From: Deuterostichococcus epilithicus | Taxonomy: Eukaryota; Chlorophyta; Trebouxiophyceae; Prasiolales; Stichococcaceae | NCBI GenBank assembly: GCA_033439295.1 | Contig: JAVTLE010000023.1 | Location: 2,330,530 to 2,394,529 of the forward strand | Direction of reading: 5' to 3' | DNA length: 64,000 nt | Part shown: piece by piece, positions 45,601-57,567 of the stretch | Numbering within the stretch: position 1 is the stretch's first letter | Layout of the letters: each line of letters begins with the position of its first letter | Notes under the pieces: model-generated | Told to the model about the DNA's origin: nothing | Database searches by the model: none | What the model saw: the letters and a program-made list of their open reading frames with translations, nothing else | Position numbers and translations under genes: made by a program

Positions 45601-48600
45601 CGTACGTTCTCCGACTCCAGCTCCTTCACCTGTCGCCACGACCGGTCGCATCCGCCATGGAGTGGCACGCATCTTGACAAGCAAATGGCAAGTGGTGTGT
45701 CACCAGGCAGGGCGGGGTGAAGTAGCACAGCTCAGTGCAAGCTGCTGCACCATTGTGCAGTGCAAACGCAGCCAGAACCGTGCTGTGTGAGATGCTCAGC
45801 TGCGTCAATCCAAAATGACTCGTTCGGACAAGCATTGGCCTTGCACAGGTCGTGCGCGCAGCCAAGAGAGTCTGGCCGCAATGTCAAATATGTCAAGTCA
45901 TGTCTTGTCACTCAAAGTCGACAGTGGCCTCCAACCAGACACTTGCCTGCTGCTCGTGCTGCGCCTTGGCGGTGCGCAGTTCGGCGGCCGTGGCGGTGGC
46001 GGCTGGGGCCGAGGCGCGCTGCTGCCACCGCTCTGCAAGCGGCGCCGACGGCGCACCGCCGTCAGCTGCACACACAGACAGTTGGTAACGTGCTGGGAGA
46101 GTGTTGATGTGTGAGCCTGAGCGATGACAATCATGACTGCAAGGCCACCAGAGCTGACGTGACCGGGCTGCAAGCTTATAAGCGCATCTCGATCGCCTGC
46201 CGCACCATGGTCCTCGATGCCGTCTGGAGTGCCATCGAGCTCGACGAGCGGCACGCCGCGTCTCCGCTTCGTGCCCCGCCACGCCCCCGTCTGCCTGCAG
46301 CGCGATCAGGAAACGCTGAAGTGGCCCCCTCTGGCTCGGAGCCCTGCTGCCATGGCCCCGCCTCCCTGACGAGCGGTAGCGCAGTCGACGATGCCAGCAG
46401 CGGCTGATTCCCCCCGTCGCAGCGAGGTCGACGATCAGCCCGCCGAAAGCAGGAGCTCACCGCTCGGAGGCGTCAAAGTCGGCGGCAGGCTGGCACTCGG
46501 CGGCCTCGTCCAGCAGCCGCAGCGACCAGGCGTCACTCAGGTAGCCGCCCGCAGGGTTGCCGGCATACCCTGCCACGATGTACAGGTCGTTGTTGACGAC
46601 TGCCGCCGCCGAGGACGCCCTCGCTGCATCGAGAAAAGATGCCGAAAAGCTGGATCGGAAGACCGTGGTGCGGTGACATTGAGAGACAGGGGCAGAGGTG
46701 CTTGCCCTGTATCCCCAATGCGGGCTGATGAGTAGGGGCGGAAACGACAACAACAAAGTGGATGCACCAGTGGATGCAAGTCGTACTGCTGATGAGCGAC
46801 TGAACATCCAATCCAAAACTTCTGGATCGTGGGGAGGTGACGATGATGCTTGCCAAACAGGGGAGCAAGTGCGCCTGCAACCTGAGACTCGCTGCTTCCT
46901 TGCTGTGCAGGCCGAAGTGAGCTTTGCCCAAGAACAGTGTCCAAAACTCGCACCCACTGGACGCGCGCCGATGGCTGGCTGGTGCTCCTGCGACCAGGTC
47001 CACTCGCCGCCGACCTGCCGCAGGGTGTGCAGGTCGGCAAGGCGCTCTCCCTTTGCGTCATGACCGCCGAACACCAGCATCGCGTCCCGCCACACGACCG
47101 CGCGGTGGCTGCTGCGCGGGCTCGGGACGGCGCCCGCCGCGTCTGCGGTGATTCGAAAGGCACTCAACTTCAGTGCGAAACAGTTCGCATGGACTTGCAG
47201 CATCTGTATCGCAGCTAGGGCGACGGAGACACAGCGAGCTACATGCTCTGCCCCACCTCATGCTGCACACGAATCGTGAATTTGTGGTCTTGAGTGACGC
47301 CGACCACGCACCGGGGTAGGACCAGCGGCGCTTTGAGATGTCAAACACCGCCAGCTGCATCGATGAGATGGTGGAGCCAGCCTTGCCGCCAAACAGGACC
47401 AGGCTGCCGCCGAGGTTGACCAGGCTGTGAAAACCGCGCCCGGTGGGCGTGTTGCCGCCCCGCGGCATCAGCGGCTTCACCGTCAGCCTGTCAGAGAAGC
47501 ATGGGGAGCACGCTGAAACGAGCAAGCCAAACGAGCGATCGGATGCGCCACTGGTCCACGACCTGCCGCAGCCGGCAGAGATAGGCGAAACCTCAGCAGG
47601 CTGCTCCTGGACACGAAACCGCGGGTGTTGCAGCTCCTGCTCGCTATGCAGTGACATGGGCAGACCCACCTGCGGGTGTCGAAAGTCACCAGCTGGGCGC
47701 TCCAGGCGTTTGCATCCGGATTGTCGGGCGTCGGCCCAAAGCCGCCGTGCAGGAAGATGGTGTCACGGTCGGACGGCGATCGCGCCACAGCCATCGCTCC
47801 GCGCTGCAGCAGGTGCTTTGGTCCCCTGCAGGCAGCATTGCAGCTTCAAAAGCTCAGCAGCTCGCCACAGTGTCACGTCGTTGGAGCCAGGGGCTTGCAG
47901 ATTGGTGAGACACATGCCTGAATGGCCCGGCGGTAGGCGTCGCAAGTCAAGGCAAGCTGTTGCCGCAAAACGAAGGGCCAGAAGGAGATTTGTCTGCTCA
48001 CGTGACCGTCTGCTTCTCCCACGTGTGGTTTCGCAGGTCGAGCGCCCACACATCGTCGAGCACGCCATGTTTGTCTGTGCCACCTGGCCGTGTAACAGGT
48101 CGCATGTGACCTTATGGCTGGCATGCTGTAGTATCGCTCGTAGCGACAGTATTTTGGCAGCCACTTTGCATCGCTGCAGAGGTCAGGGCTCTGCAGCGAC
48201 ACAGAGGAGGTGTCGTGACCACGCACCTATGACCCAAACCTTTCCGCCTATGAATGCGGAAGCGGCGTGGTAGCGCGGCGCAAAAGGCGCAATGCTTGAC
48301 TGCCTCCAGGCGCCCGTTTCGGTGTCAAAGATGTGCACAGTGTTGGAAGCATCCTCCCTGCATGTGTGTAGGTCACAAAATCGATTGCTGACGATGCTGA
48401 TGCTCTGCACACAAGCCGGTGCGGCAGTGCCGCAGGTGGCTGGAGGTGCAGGCCACTCGGCAACTCGGCGGCGTTCGCAGCAGCCTACAGGCGCACCCGT
48501 CCCTGCCGCCAATCACGTACAGCGCCTTGTTGGCGACTACAGTGATGGTGTGGCCGCCGCGTGGCCCAAAGTCATCAGGCGTCGCCAACCGCTGCCACTG

Positions 48601-48612
48601 CAGCATCGCCAT
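42653..48612 (-). CDS. Kelch-repeat protein with long C-terminal coiled coil
   Basis: Exons, minus strand: 48612-48497, 48357-48227, 48083-48002, 47825-47670, 47487-47312, 47142-46954, 46623-46461, 46294-46164, 46065-45947, 45629-45525, 45487-45452, 45072-44924, 44639-44530, 44272-44148, 43779-43660, 43471-43358, 43095-42939, 42807-42653; 777 residues, every junction in frame. Residues 1 to about 345 form Kelch blades: ALYVIGGRDG, GKVWVIGG, DVWALDLRNHTW, TIFLHGGFG, LVLFGGKAGS, MLVFGGHDAKG and LYIVAGYAGNPAGG. From about 390 the protein is heptad-rich and charged (VKELESENVRLLGQVAALRA, RERDAAYQRMSENT, DMQKQLTAAQQSLLTVTQER). Plant Kelch/coiled-coil proteins and fungal Tea1 share this layout; a scaffold role is inferred. 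No acyl-CoA-binding domain is present, which argues against ACBP4/5. Two introns appear to use GC donors. Confidence 0.82.
44321..44376 (+). repeat. 19-bp tandem repeat, three copies, in a Kelch-gene intron
   Basis: The unit CCGCCATGGTTTTCGCCRG starts at 44321, 44340 and 44359; the third copy diverges at its end. It lies within the intron 44273-44529. A C-rich tract at about 44108-44137 occupies the next intron. Confidence 0.8.
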
Positions 48613-49235
48613 GGCCACGGCGATCGAGTCATCCACTGTGACACTCTGCGTTCTTCACACGCTTCGCCATAGGAGCTGCACACCATGCCGTGCCTCTTTT
48701 CATGAAAGGGCCAGCATTGCTCTGAATTGTGCACAGCTGCAAACCCCTGCCGTGCTCCTACTCCGATACATATGCTCTGAAGCTGGCGCTATGCACCTAT
48801 GCGAGGGCGTGCAGCCAAGATGAAACAGAAGGCATGTCTGGGATGTATCAAGGGGTCGAGGTGCCTGCGTGAGCAGAGTGCAGGTGTGGATGGAAGCAGC
48901 GGCGCAAGCAGAAGAGCTCGACTGTTGAGAGCTGGAGACTGTGTCTTGCACATTGCACTTTGCCAAATTTCATCAAGACCTCAGCACGCACAGCACGGTG
49001 AGCCCCATGCCGAAATGCCGAACACCTTAGTCAGTTTCTTACAAGGTTGACAGGCGGGAGCGGCAAACGAAGCCAAATAAACGCATTTGACAACAGATGA
49101 TTCAGCAACAGACAACGCACCACACTGGCAACAGCTCCGATGCATATAAACATGCATCGGACAAAATCGCTGACGGTTGGTGCGGCAACGCCTCCACAGT
49201 GCCAAGAGCTACCATAATGTGCATCTTAAGGAAGG
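48613..49235. other. Intergenic region, REV1 3' end to Kelch gene start
   Basis: About 620 bases with no supportable gene. It must hold the REV1 3' UTR and the Kelch gene promoter, both on the minus strand. An additional 5' exon of the Kelch gene is possible, because the chosen ATG at 48612 lies inside a longer open frame. Confidence 0.4.
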
Positions 49236-52200
49236 TCAATCGAACGCGGCGCACAGGCGCATTCGGCCGCCGTGCACCCTCTCCACCTCACGCTGCACCC
49301 GGCTCAGAGCCGCAGTGCAAAGAGGTTGCAGCTGCGCGTGCCGGCGCCCTAGCCGCTCGGTGCAGCGCAGCATGCTTTGCAGTCCCTCCAGGTCTGCCTC
49401 CACAAAGCTGGCTGCCCACAGCTCCAGCAGGCCGCAGAGCGGCCCATGCTCTGCGCACAGGACTTCGCCACCCGGCTCGCAGCCGCAGGCGCCAGCACGA
49501 GAGCTTGCCACTGCTTGTGCCAGGCCACCGTCCGCTGCAACCGTCGCATGTTCCAAGCGGGCGTCCAGGCCAGGCAAGCCCTCCGCCGCCCAGCCGACCA
49601 GCAGCTCGCAGCCGTCCGCCGCATTGCAGGCTTGCAGAAACTCCAGGATCGGCGGTGGCACGGCGGCGCGAACGCCTGGGCCCCACTCGATGCCGCGCCC
49701 CGCCACCGCAGCCGCTGCGATACCGTCTACAGCAGAGGCACCCGCCTCCGGCACCATCCACGGCATGACGGACCAGGCATCATCTGAGCAGTCGTCCTCG
49801 TCGGTGGCAAAGCCCTCGTGCTCCATGCGCCGTCCGCCAAGGTTCACAAGCTGGCCCAGCACCTGCGATTTGTGAAAGCATGACCCACGCTGTGACAACA
49901 TGCGATGCACAAGACAGCCAAGCAGCTCGCTTCTCGTGCCCAGCATGCATGCCACACCCACCACAGCCACTGTCACAGCCTCAGAGCTCAAGCCAACTGA
50001 GTTTGACCAATTGCCTCGCTGCAAATCCAACACTCACAGCTGCGGGCATGAAGCATCCTCATTTGCAGCGAACACAAGATCGCACCTCAGCCTGCAATTC
50101 CTCCGGCAGCTCTGCCATCACCTCCTCATCCACATGCGCAAGCGCCGGCGCTGGCCTGCATGAGTCAACAGGCAGCAACGGAGAGTCGGTTTCCTCGCCA
50201 TACTGTCTGCAGATCGTGCGCCATTGCACGCGAGGAATTGAGAAGAGTTGGGACACAGCATCTGCCAGTGTGGCGGCATGTGGGAGCAGGGGCTGAAGTA
50301 GGGCGATGGTTGGCGCGCCTGGCGGCAAACGGGTCAAGCGCAGGGGCGGCTGCCGGCTTGGCGCGCGGCTGCCGCGGGCGCAGCTCGGCATGGATCTTGG
50401 GCTGCCGCGCTGCGGGCTTGTTCCGGTTCATGCCTGCAATGACACGCAAGGCAGGACTTGTGTTGCTGCACCATCCGCGGTAGCCGACACAGTCTCCTGT
50501 GCGCCTGAATGCGGGGAGGATGCTCTGGCCGCCATCGCACGACTGCCAGACCATTTGTGCGCTGCTGACGCCCCGAGGACCATCAACACTGGAGCTGGCT
50601 TTAACATTCATCATGCACTCGCACAGCGCACCGTAGGCCAGCTCCAGCTCGCGGCGCGTGACCAGCGGCAGGCTGTCCAGCACCGACTGGTCCAGCTGCG
50701 ACATCGGCGGCAGTGCTACGATTAGGCTTCCGGCGCCGCCGCCCCGCGGCCCCGCGGCCCGCGCTCGCTGCAGCGGCGGCGNCTTGGNGGNGCTCTGCNG
50801 TGTGGGCGCCAGCGGCAGCGTTTCTGGTGCCGCCTCGGACACACCGGGCGGCNCCGTGGCGGCCACCGCCCGCTGCAGGAAGCTCGGCAGCGCGTCCGCC
50901 TCCCCGCCGCCGCCGGGGGCTGCCCGCGCGGCAGACCGGCCTCCGGCACGCGGCGGGCCTGCGACGTCAAACGTAANGCCCGCTGCGTGGCCGCCCAGCA
51001 GGGCGGCGGCGTCCGCTGCAGGGGCTGCCGTCGCCGCCGCTGCGGGCCCAGCCACCGCTTCTGCTTCCGCTGCTGCTCCTGCTGCTGCTGCTGTCAGGGC
51101 ATCTGTCTCATTGGCGTCCACCGCAAACTGACGGTCCATCGGCCCGCTGATGGGGTGGCGCGCCTGCTTGGACGGACTGGCGCCCTGCGCCGCTGGCTGC
51201 AGGTGCGCAGGGCCAGCGTCCGCCCAGGGCCGCTCCGGCGGCCCTCGTTGCCTGTCAGCCTCTGCCGCATCTCCAGCAGCCCCGCCACCCTGTCGGAGAA
51301 CAAGGACCAGTGCCAGCGTCCACTTGAAAACGTTTCGACGGTTCGAGCCCGCGCGGCAGACCAGCTGCGTCGGCACAGTGTACTGCAGATCTGCTTACAC
51401 CCAGGCCGGATGGAGCCGTCACACACTTCAAGGCATCGCACCTTTGCCTTCTCGTCCTCGACCGCCTGCAGCATGGCCTGGGCCCAGGGGTGCGGCGCGG
51501 TTGGGTCGAACACTGAGGCCGGCGGCGCAATGCCTTTCGCCACAGCCGTGTTGGTGGGCCTGGCGGCGCCTGACGTCGGGTCGTTGCTCAGCTTCGTGAC
51601 CTGCCACGAACACGTGCACAGCGTATGTCATCCTGACAGGTCGGAAGCGGTCTCGGAAGGTGTTGCTGTGAGCACGCCCACGGTTTCATTAACTTTGATG
51701 AGGCCCTCCGTCCTAACCTCGTGTGTGTACAGTCAACAATGGCTCCGCACATCAGACTGCACTGTGTGGACAGAATGTCATCTGAAGCAGCACTTGACAG
51801 CCATGTGTGAGGCCTGCTTCCAGCCATGTCAAAGCAGCGCGCACCGTGATACCGATGCCGCGCATGTCGCCGGGCGGGATGCGCAGCGCGTGCAGGAGGG
51901 CCTGCGCCTCGGCGGCGATGTCGGCGGCGGAGTCGACGAAGCGACTCAGCGTCAGCGAGCGGCTCAGGTTGTCGCAGATGCCGTGGCCCATGAACTTGGA
52001 CGGCTCGGGGGCGCCCTCCTTGCGCCGCTTGACCTTCAGCGTCACAGAGCGCCCCTTGACGCCCGCCTCCGCCAGCCGCGACGCCACCTGTGTGTTGCAA
52101 TTTCGAATTTTGAATGCAAATCGAAGTTGGATTGCGGCGCAGCCGTCCTCACCTGACGATGCTGATTGGCGGCAACGGACGCCAGCAGCGGTCAGCAGGC

Positions 52201-55200
52201 CGGGCTGATTGCCAGCAGCCTCGCCAGGTGTGTCATGCAGACTCTCGATCCACAGCTCTGGCGGGCAGCGGGACAGTTCGGGACCGCACCTCGGTGGCCA
52301 GCTCGGTCAGAAAGACGTCCGCATCCTGCTGGTTCCTGAACCGGATGCCCCAATTCACCTCCGCGCCCAGCGACCTGCGCCGAGAATCCAGGGTGCGAGC
52401 CCTCAGCGAGGAAGGCTCACATCGAGCGACTGGGGAGCTTTCCACCAGCCACCGGGCTCCGAAACGAGCTTGCAGGCCCACCTGCAATGCGAGCGCTGCG
52501 GCTGCGAGGATGAGAGTGCGCTCGAGGATCATGACGCACCTGCGGGGTTTGGGCGGCTGCACGATGCGGGCGTCGCGACCGTGCGCCATGTCCCACAGGT
52601 TGGCGCCTGTCTTGTCCCCCAGCTCCCTCTGCAGCACAATATGCATCCATCCAGATGGGACTGCAGTCAACTCTTGTGACCAGAGTGGCGTAAGCGGGTC
52701 TGCTTCATGTCCCAGGGGCGAGCGCCAGCATGGTGTGGCCGAGCTACTTTGCAGGTTCCAGCCGCAAGGAGGCTGTTCAAGGTTGAAATGCTAAGCCTCG
52801 CGAATTGCGTTTCGAAAACAGCACCTGCTTCCTGAGGCTGTGAACATATAACAAGGAGTGGCGGCGCTTGAATATCAATGTTGATTCACAGCAAGCAGTA
52901 AGATGCTGCCAGACCTGTAGGCGCTCCTTGGTGGACATGCGCACGTCAGCTGCGCTCGCCAGGCCAAGCTCCGAGAGGCGTTGCTGCAGCGACCTGCATG
53001 GCGCATGTCAATCATGGCTGAATTGCAGCACTGCTGTGACATGAGGTGAACAGAGCGCTGTTGCTGCGCCCAGCTACGCTTTGTGCAGGTGCAGAATTGA
53101 ATTCAAGACAACAGCAAAAAAGCAGCCGCCAATAGCGACACAGCGACCTTTGAACACTGATTGACAAGCTGCAATTCATCTAGTGTTTACTGAAGTACCT
53201 TGCGTGCAAAAGACGGTCAGTGGAGACTTCTTTGAATCAGTCAGGGACGCACCAGCCGACGCCCGGCAGATCGGCGAGCGGCAGCGCCGCAATGGCCGCC
53301 TGTGCTTCGGCCGCCCTGATGCGGAAGGCGCCGTTCGGCTTTGCCTTCCTGGTGGCCAGGCGTGCGACCAGCATGTTGGGCCCGATGCCTGCACTGGCAG
53401 TGCAGCCGGTGGCCTTCTCCACCTGGAGGGCGAGTGACACTGAGAGTTATGTATGATATAGATGTGTGACGGCCAAAGGAGACCATGTTTCAGCTTGTCC
53501 ATATTCATGACGCAGTGTACATGCATGCGATGCACCAGCCGGTCAGTGTGCAGCAGCCTGACCTGTTCAGCGCCGAACTGTGCATAGCCCTCCAGAGCCA
53601 TAGCCAGCAGGCATCGAACTTGCATCGAGGGTCTCAGCGAAAACGCGCCTCGGCTCGGATGGCGCGGGCGATGGTGAGGGGGTCGCCGAGGCCGCTGACA
53701 TCAAGGTAGGCCTCGTCGCAGGAAATGGGCTGCACCGCCGCCGTGTGCCGCAGCAGGATCTTGTACACCGCCTCGGACGCCGCCTCATAGCGGTCAAACT
53801 GCACGAGATGTCCAACAAGGTTCATCAGGGCCGTCCCAGCCAGCACAAGTGATACAAGGTAAGCCTATGCTCAGGCGTGTGGCATCAGGCAGGCGGGCGA
53901 GCAGATCGCACATATACAGGCAGCTCTGCGCCCATTTCCTGCAAGCCAGGTGTGCACCAAAGTGCGTCGTCCAAGGGGTGAGGGAGCAAAGCGGCCGCGA
54001 TTCAGCAGGGACGGCAGCAAGCATCACCTCGTAAGGCAGCACCAGCAGGTGGGGGCAGCGCTGCTTGGCGCGCGACATGGTCATGCCGGCGTGGATGTCG
54101 AAGGCGCGGGCCTCATAGTTGGCGCTGGACACCTCAGCGGTGCCCACCGCGGAGTTGGAGTGGCACACCGCCAGCGGTTTGCCGCGGAATAACGGGTGGC
54201 CCTGCGGGCAGTCAAGTGCGAAGGGTGACCAGGTTTCTCGGCACGTAATTCGCTTAGAGCTTCGCGGCTCCTGCTGCACCTGAGACACACCTCCCAACCT
54301 GGCAGCGGTTGGCACTGAGGTAGCAAGTGGTCGATGGTTCACCTGGGTGGCAATGGAGGCGAAGAAGCAGTCCTGCATCAGGAAATAGAGGTGCTGAGAA
54401 ACAGCAGATCCAATGGGTGAGCCATGTATCAAATGCAGGCGTCTGGGTTCTGCATCCACTGCACACCATGTCCAGGTGGATGATGGCGCGCTCAGCGACG
54501 CGCCGCTGCCCCTGCAGTGCCGCCGCCACGCTGGGGTGCGGCGCCACCGGCTGCGGTGCCGCCTCCGGCGGAGCAGCCATCAGCGCCTCGATGCGAGCCT
54601 ACATGCATGAGCAGAAGAGTTGCCCGTCGAGCTACCCAGTAATCCTTCAGGTACCTTAGCAAAGAAGGGGCCCAGGGTGGTGAAAACATGGCAGCCGAGG
54701 CTTGCCGAGTCCCCCTGGGCCTGGCTGTGTAAGTATGGCATAAGACTGTCAGACCATGCAAGGACGACAAGTTGATCACGCATACTAGACGAGCTCGACA
54801 GCCAAAGTCACCTTCCAGGTGCCGATGAAATGCAGGCGCGATGCCTTGAAAAAGGTATTCATGAACTCGGGGTCATCGCGGGAAGAGCGCGGCGCTCCCT
54901 TCAGCACGTCACACGCCGCCCGCTTCTGTGCCGCGACCTGCGCAGCACAACCCAAAGGTATTCACCCTTCTCTCGTCGTTGCTCTGTCAACTAGTCTGCT
55001 CCTGATCCACGAGCGCTGTCCAAGTGCATGCAGTGGCGACATGTTGTCTCGGCATGGCGGCCCCCAGCAAACGACACCAGAATCTGTGCACCTGTTGCGC
55101 CAGTGCCATTTCGTCTGCCACAGGCCGCTGCTGCTGCTGCTGTTGCGGCGGTGGCTGTGCGCCTGCTGTAGACGGCTGCTGTTGCGGCGGCAGTGCTTGA

Positions 55201-57043
55201 GGCGGCTGCTGTTGGGGCGGCGGCACGGCTGGCTGCTGCTGCTGGTGGTGCCGTGGATCCTGCAGCCAAGGCGCCTCAATCTGCTCAGGCTGTGCAGCCT
55301 TCTCCTGCTGACCTGCTGGTGCAGGTACTGCAGCGTCCAGCTCGTCCAGATCTGGGGGCAGCTGCAGCGACAGCTCCAGGTGTCCACTGCCCTGCCTGCT
55401 GAGCAGCCCTAGCGACCCAGGTCCGTCCATCAGATGCTGCTGGGATGCAAACTGGGGCGGCGACGCTGCCGCCCATTCCACCGGGCGCCCATCTGAGGAA
55501 CCTGCTGGCGCGACACGGTCGGGCAGCCCTGAGAGGCTGGGCTCGCCGTCAAGCGCCGCTTCTTCTGCCGCAGACAGCGCCGTCCGCCCGTTGTCGGGAG
55601 GCCGCCCAGTGTCGGCGGCCACCGCCGCTGTCAAATTTGCCTGGCCCCATGCGCTCTGCAGTGGCCTCTCTGTGGCCTGTTGCGGCTGCTGGCTGCGCTG
55701 CACGAGCTGCGACTGCCCGACCGCCGGCAGTGCGTCCGTCGTTGACGAATCGAGCGGCCGTGGCGCCGGCTGCGCAGCACCGCTCGCGGCGTCGGCGCGG
55801 GGCCGGGCCTCTGGGTACACACGCTCGCGACCCAGGGGCCCGCCGCCGCCGCCAGTCTCGAAGCCCGCCAATAATTTCTGCCCCGGCTGCGCTTGCAGCC
55901 GCTGCAGCACGTAGCCTTCGTACTGCAGCGGCACAGCACAACCTTTTTCAGGTAATTCCAGGTCCCTTTGCCAGTGGCTGCCTGCCGCATGCTGCCTCGG
56001 AGGCTTGGCATTGATTGCTTGCAGCGTCAGGACCGGAAGGAACCCTGCAGCAACCTGATCAGCAGATGATCCGCTCAACAGCTCACCTGCAGCAGCTTGT
56101 GCGCCTGCAGCGAGTCCACGATCCATTCTGGCCGCACAATCGGTGTTGGGTTCCTGCATATGCACGCACGGTCAAGCATGGCGCACGCTGTAATCACAAC
56201 CAGATGGCACCAAACATCGCAAGCGTGAGCAGCTGACGCAGGGATGTTGTGGTCCTGTGCCTCACCGCTCGCGCTCGAATATCTTGACCTTTGCGTCGGT
56301 CAGGTTGCTGCAGATGATGTGCGTGACCGTGGCGCGGCTGTAGTAGTTCACAAAGCGCCCCCCGTGCAGCGCCATGACCTGCTTGAGTTCCTGTTTCGCG
56401 GCAGGACTTGATGTGGATGAGAACATACCACCACATTGCGCGCCACTGCGCTGCCGACTAGCAGGTGGTCATCAGCAGGCGTGGACGTTCTGCAATCTGC
56501 CTGGGGAAATCAGGATCCTGCACAACTGCCGCAATCATTCTGCAGGCGCCCGCACCAGGTGCGAGGGGCTGGTGAGGCCGTTCACGAAGATGCTGACGCC
56601 GCGGAACAGGGTGGCGTCCTGCGCGGACGGCGGCGCGTAGCCGGCGCGCTCCCTGGCAGATGTCTCCTGAAACTGCTCCAGCAGCTTCCTGTTCTTGTGC
56701 GCCATGTACCGCCTGCCGCTTCCCGCATGGTCCCAATTCTGCACCGTGCAACAGGCACGCACTTTAAGACACATTCGACCACGTCGAGAACACAAGCGCA
56801 GGATTGGCCTTGTGTTCACGCTCAAAAACTGCCACAGACCGCAGCGGCCTGCGCAAGGAAGCGCCATTGTGAAGAGGGTACCTCGAGCGGCCCGACGTCC
56901 TGCTGCACGCCTGTAATGATGTTGGCGCCATCAGGGCTCAGGCCCTCCGTCCGGCGCTGCTTGAAACCCCCTGTAGTGGGCTTGTCCGGCGATGGCGGAG
57001 GCCGCTTTGACAGCATGTAGCCCCCGCTGCGTCCGCTGGCCAT
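49236..57043 (-). CDS. REV1: DNA repair protein REV1 (Y-family deoxycytidyl transferase)
   Basis: Translesion polymerase scaffold that inserts dCMP opposite abasic sites and recruits Pol zeta. Exons, minus strand: 57043-56882, 56738-56556, 56390-56266, 56153-56087, 55922-55092, 54937-54812, 54598-54467, 54372-54343, 54201-54028, 53798-53649, 53422-53253, 52993-52915, 52628-52540, 52374-52290, 52087-51845, 51600-51442, 51289-50632, 50433-50319, 50155-50086, 49862-49236; 4275 nt, 1424 residues. BRCT domain near 95-179 (GVSIFVNGLTSPSHLELKQV, VRPEWIVDSL). A Gln/Pro-rich linker follows, then SRLHFIGTWK. Catalytic motifs are HLDMDCFFASI near 538 and SCDEAYLDVS at 636-645. Helix-hairpin and little-finger regions include LPGVGW and GICDNLSRSLTL. 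Two ubiquitin-binding motifs (LDQSVLDSLPLVTRRELE, DEEVMAELPEELQAEV) precede the C-terminal protein-interaction domain. Two introns begin with GC. Confidence 0.95.
50782..50977. other. Scattered ambiguous bases (N) in REV1 exon 17
   Basis: Single N positions occur at 50782, 50788, 50791, 50799, 50853 and 50977 within GC-rich coding sequence. They replace a few residues with unknowns but do not break the frame. They point to low-quality base calls, not a gap. Confidence 0.9.
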
Positions 57044-57567
57044 GCTGTCTGCTTAAGGCTGCTTCAAAAACGGTACGACACGTCAGTGGACCTTGCATCG
57101 CCGACTGTTGCGGCTAGAGGCCATGCCTGAGAAGTGGGTCCGCCAGGCATGCCCACTTGCAAATCGTGCGCGGCATGCAACTGCCCATGCCCGCGTCCAT
57201 GCTGGAGCGAGCTCCAGCCTTTCCTTTCAGCGATCAGCTGGCATTCGTCCCACGTACAGTGGCTTCTGAGTTCTTACGATAGCCTGAGAACGGAACGCGT
57301 TATGCGTGCTGCGCTGCAGCATGCGTCAGCAATTCGTGACAGGCGCAGCAGATTGGGGCAGTAACAGGTCTACAAACCGGGTGTAGGTTTCGTGTATTGC
57401 GAATGCGTTGGTCGCCTATTGTGCATGTGAACAGCCTTGCGGTCGGTTCCTGCACGATAATCAGGGCTGGCGTGCGGCGTGCGCGCCGCAGTGCGACCCA
57501 CACTTCCGTACAATCTGCTTGCCGTGACCTCTGCGCCGCTTCGAGCGCCTCAACACCTCGATACGCA
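57044..57567. other. Divergent promoter region, REV1 and polyamine oxidase
   Basis: About 520 bases between two divergent start codons. I see no supportable coding sequence and no obvious TATA box. Both promoters should lie here. Confidence 0.45.

Noticed and set aside
54650-54735. Possible extra 22-codon REV1 exon (AQGDSASLGCHVFTTLGPFF)
   Set aside because: It fits the reading phase, but REV1 proteins read directly from the SRLHFIGTWK motif into a basic helix, which the neighbouring exons already give. Not included without transcript evidence.
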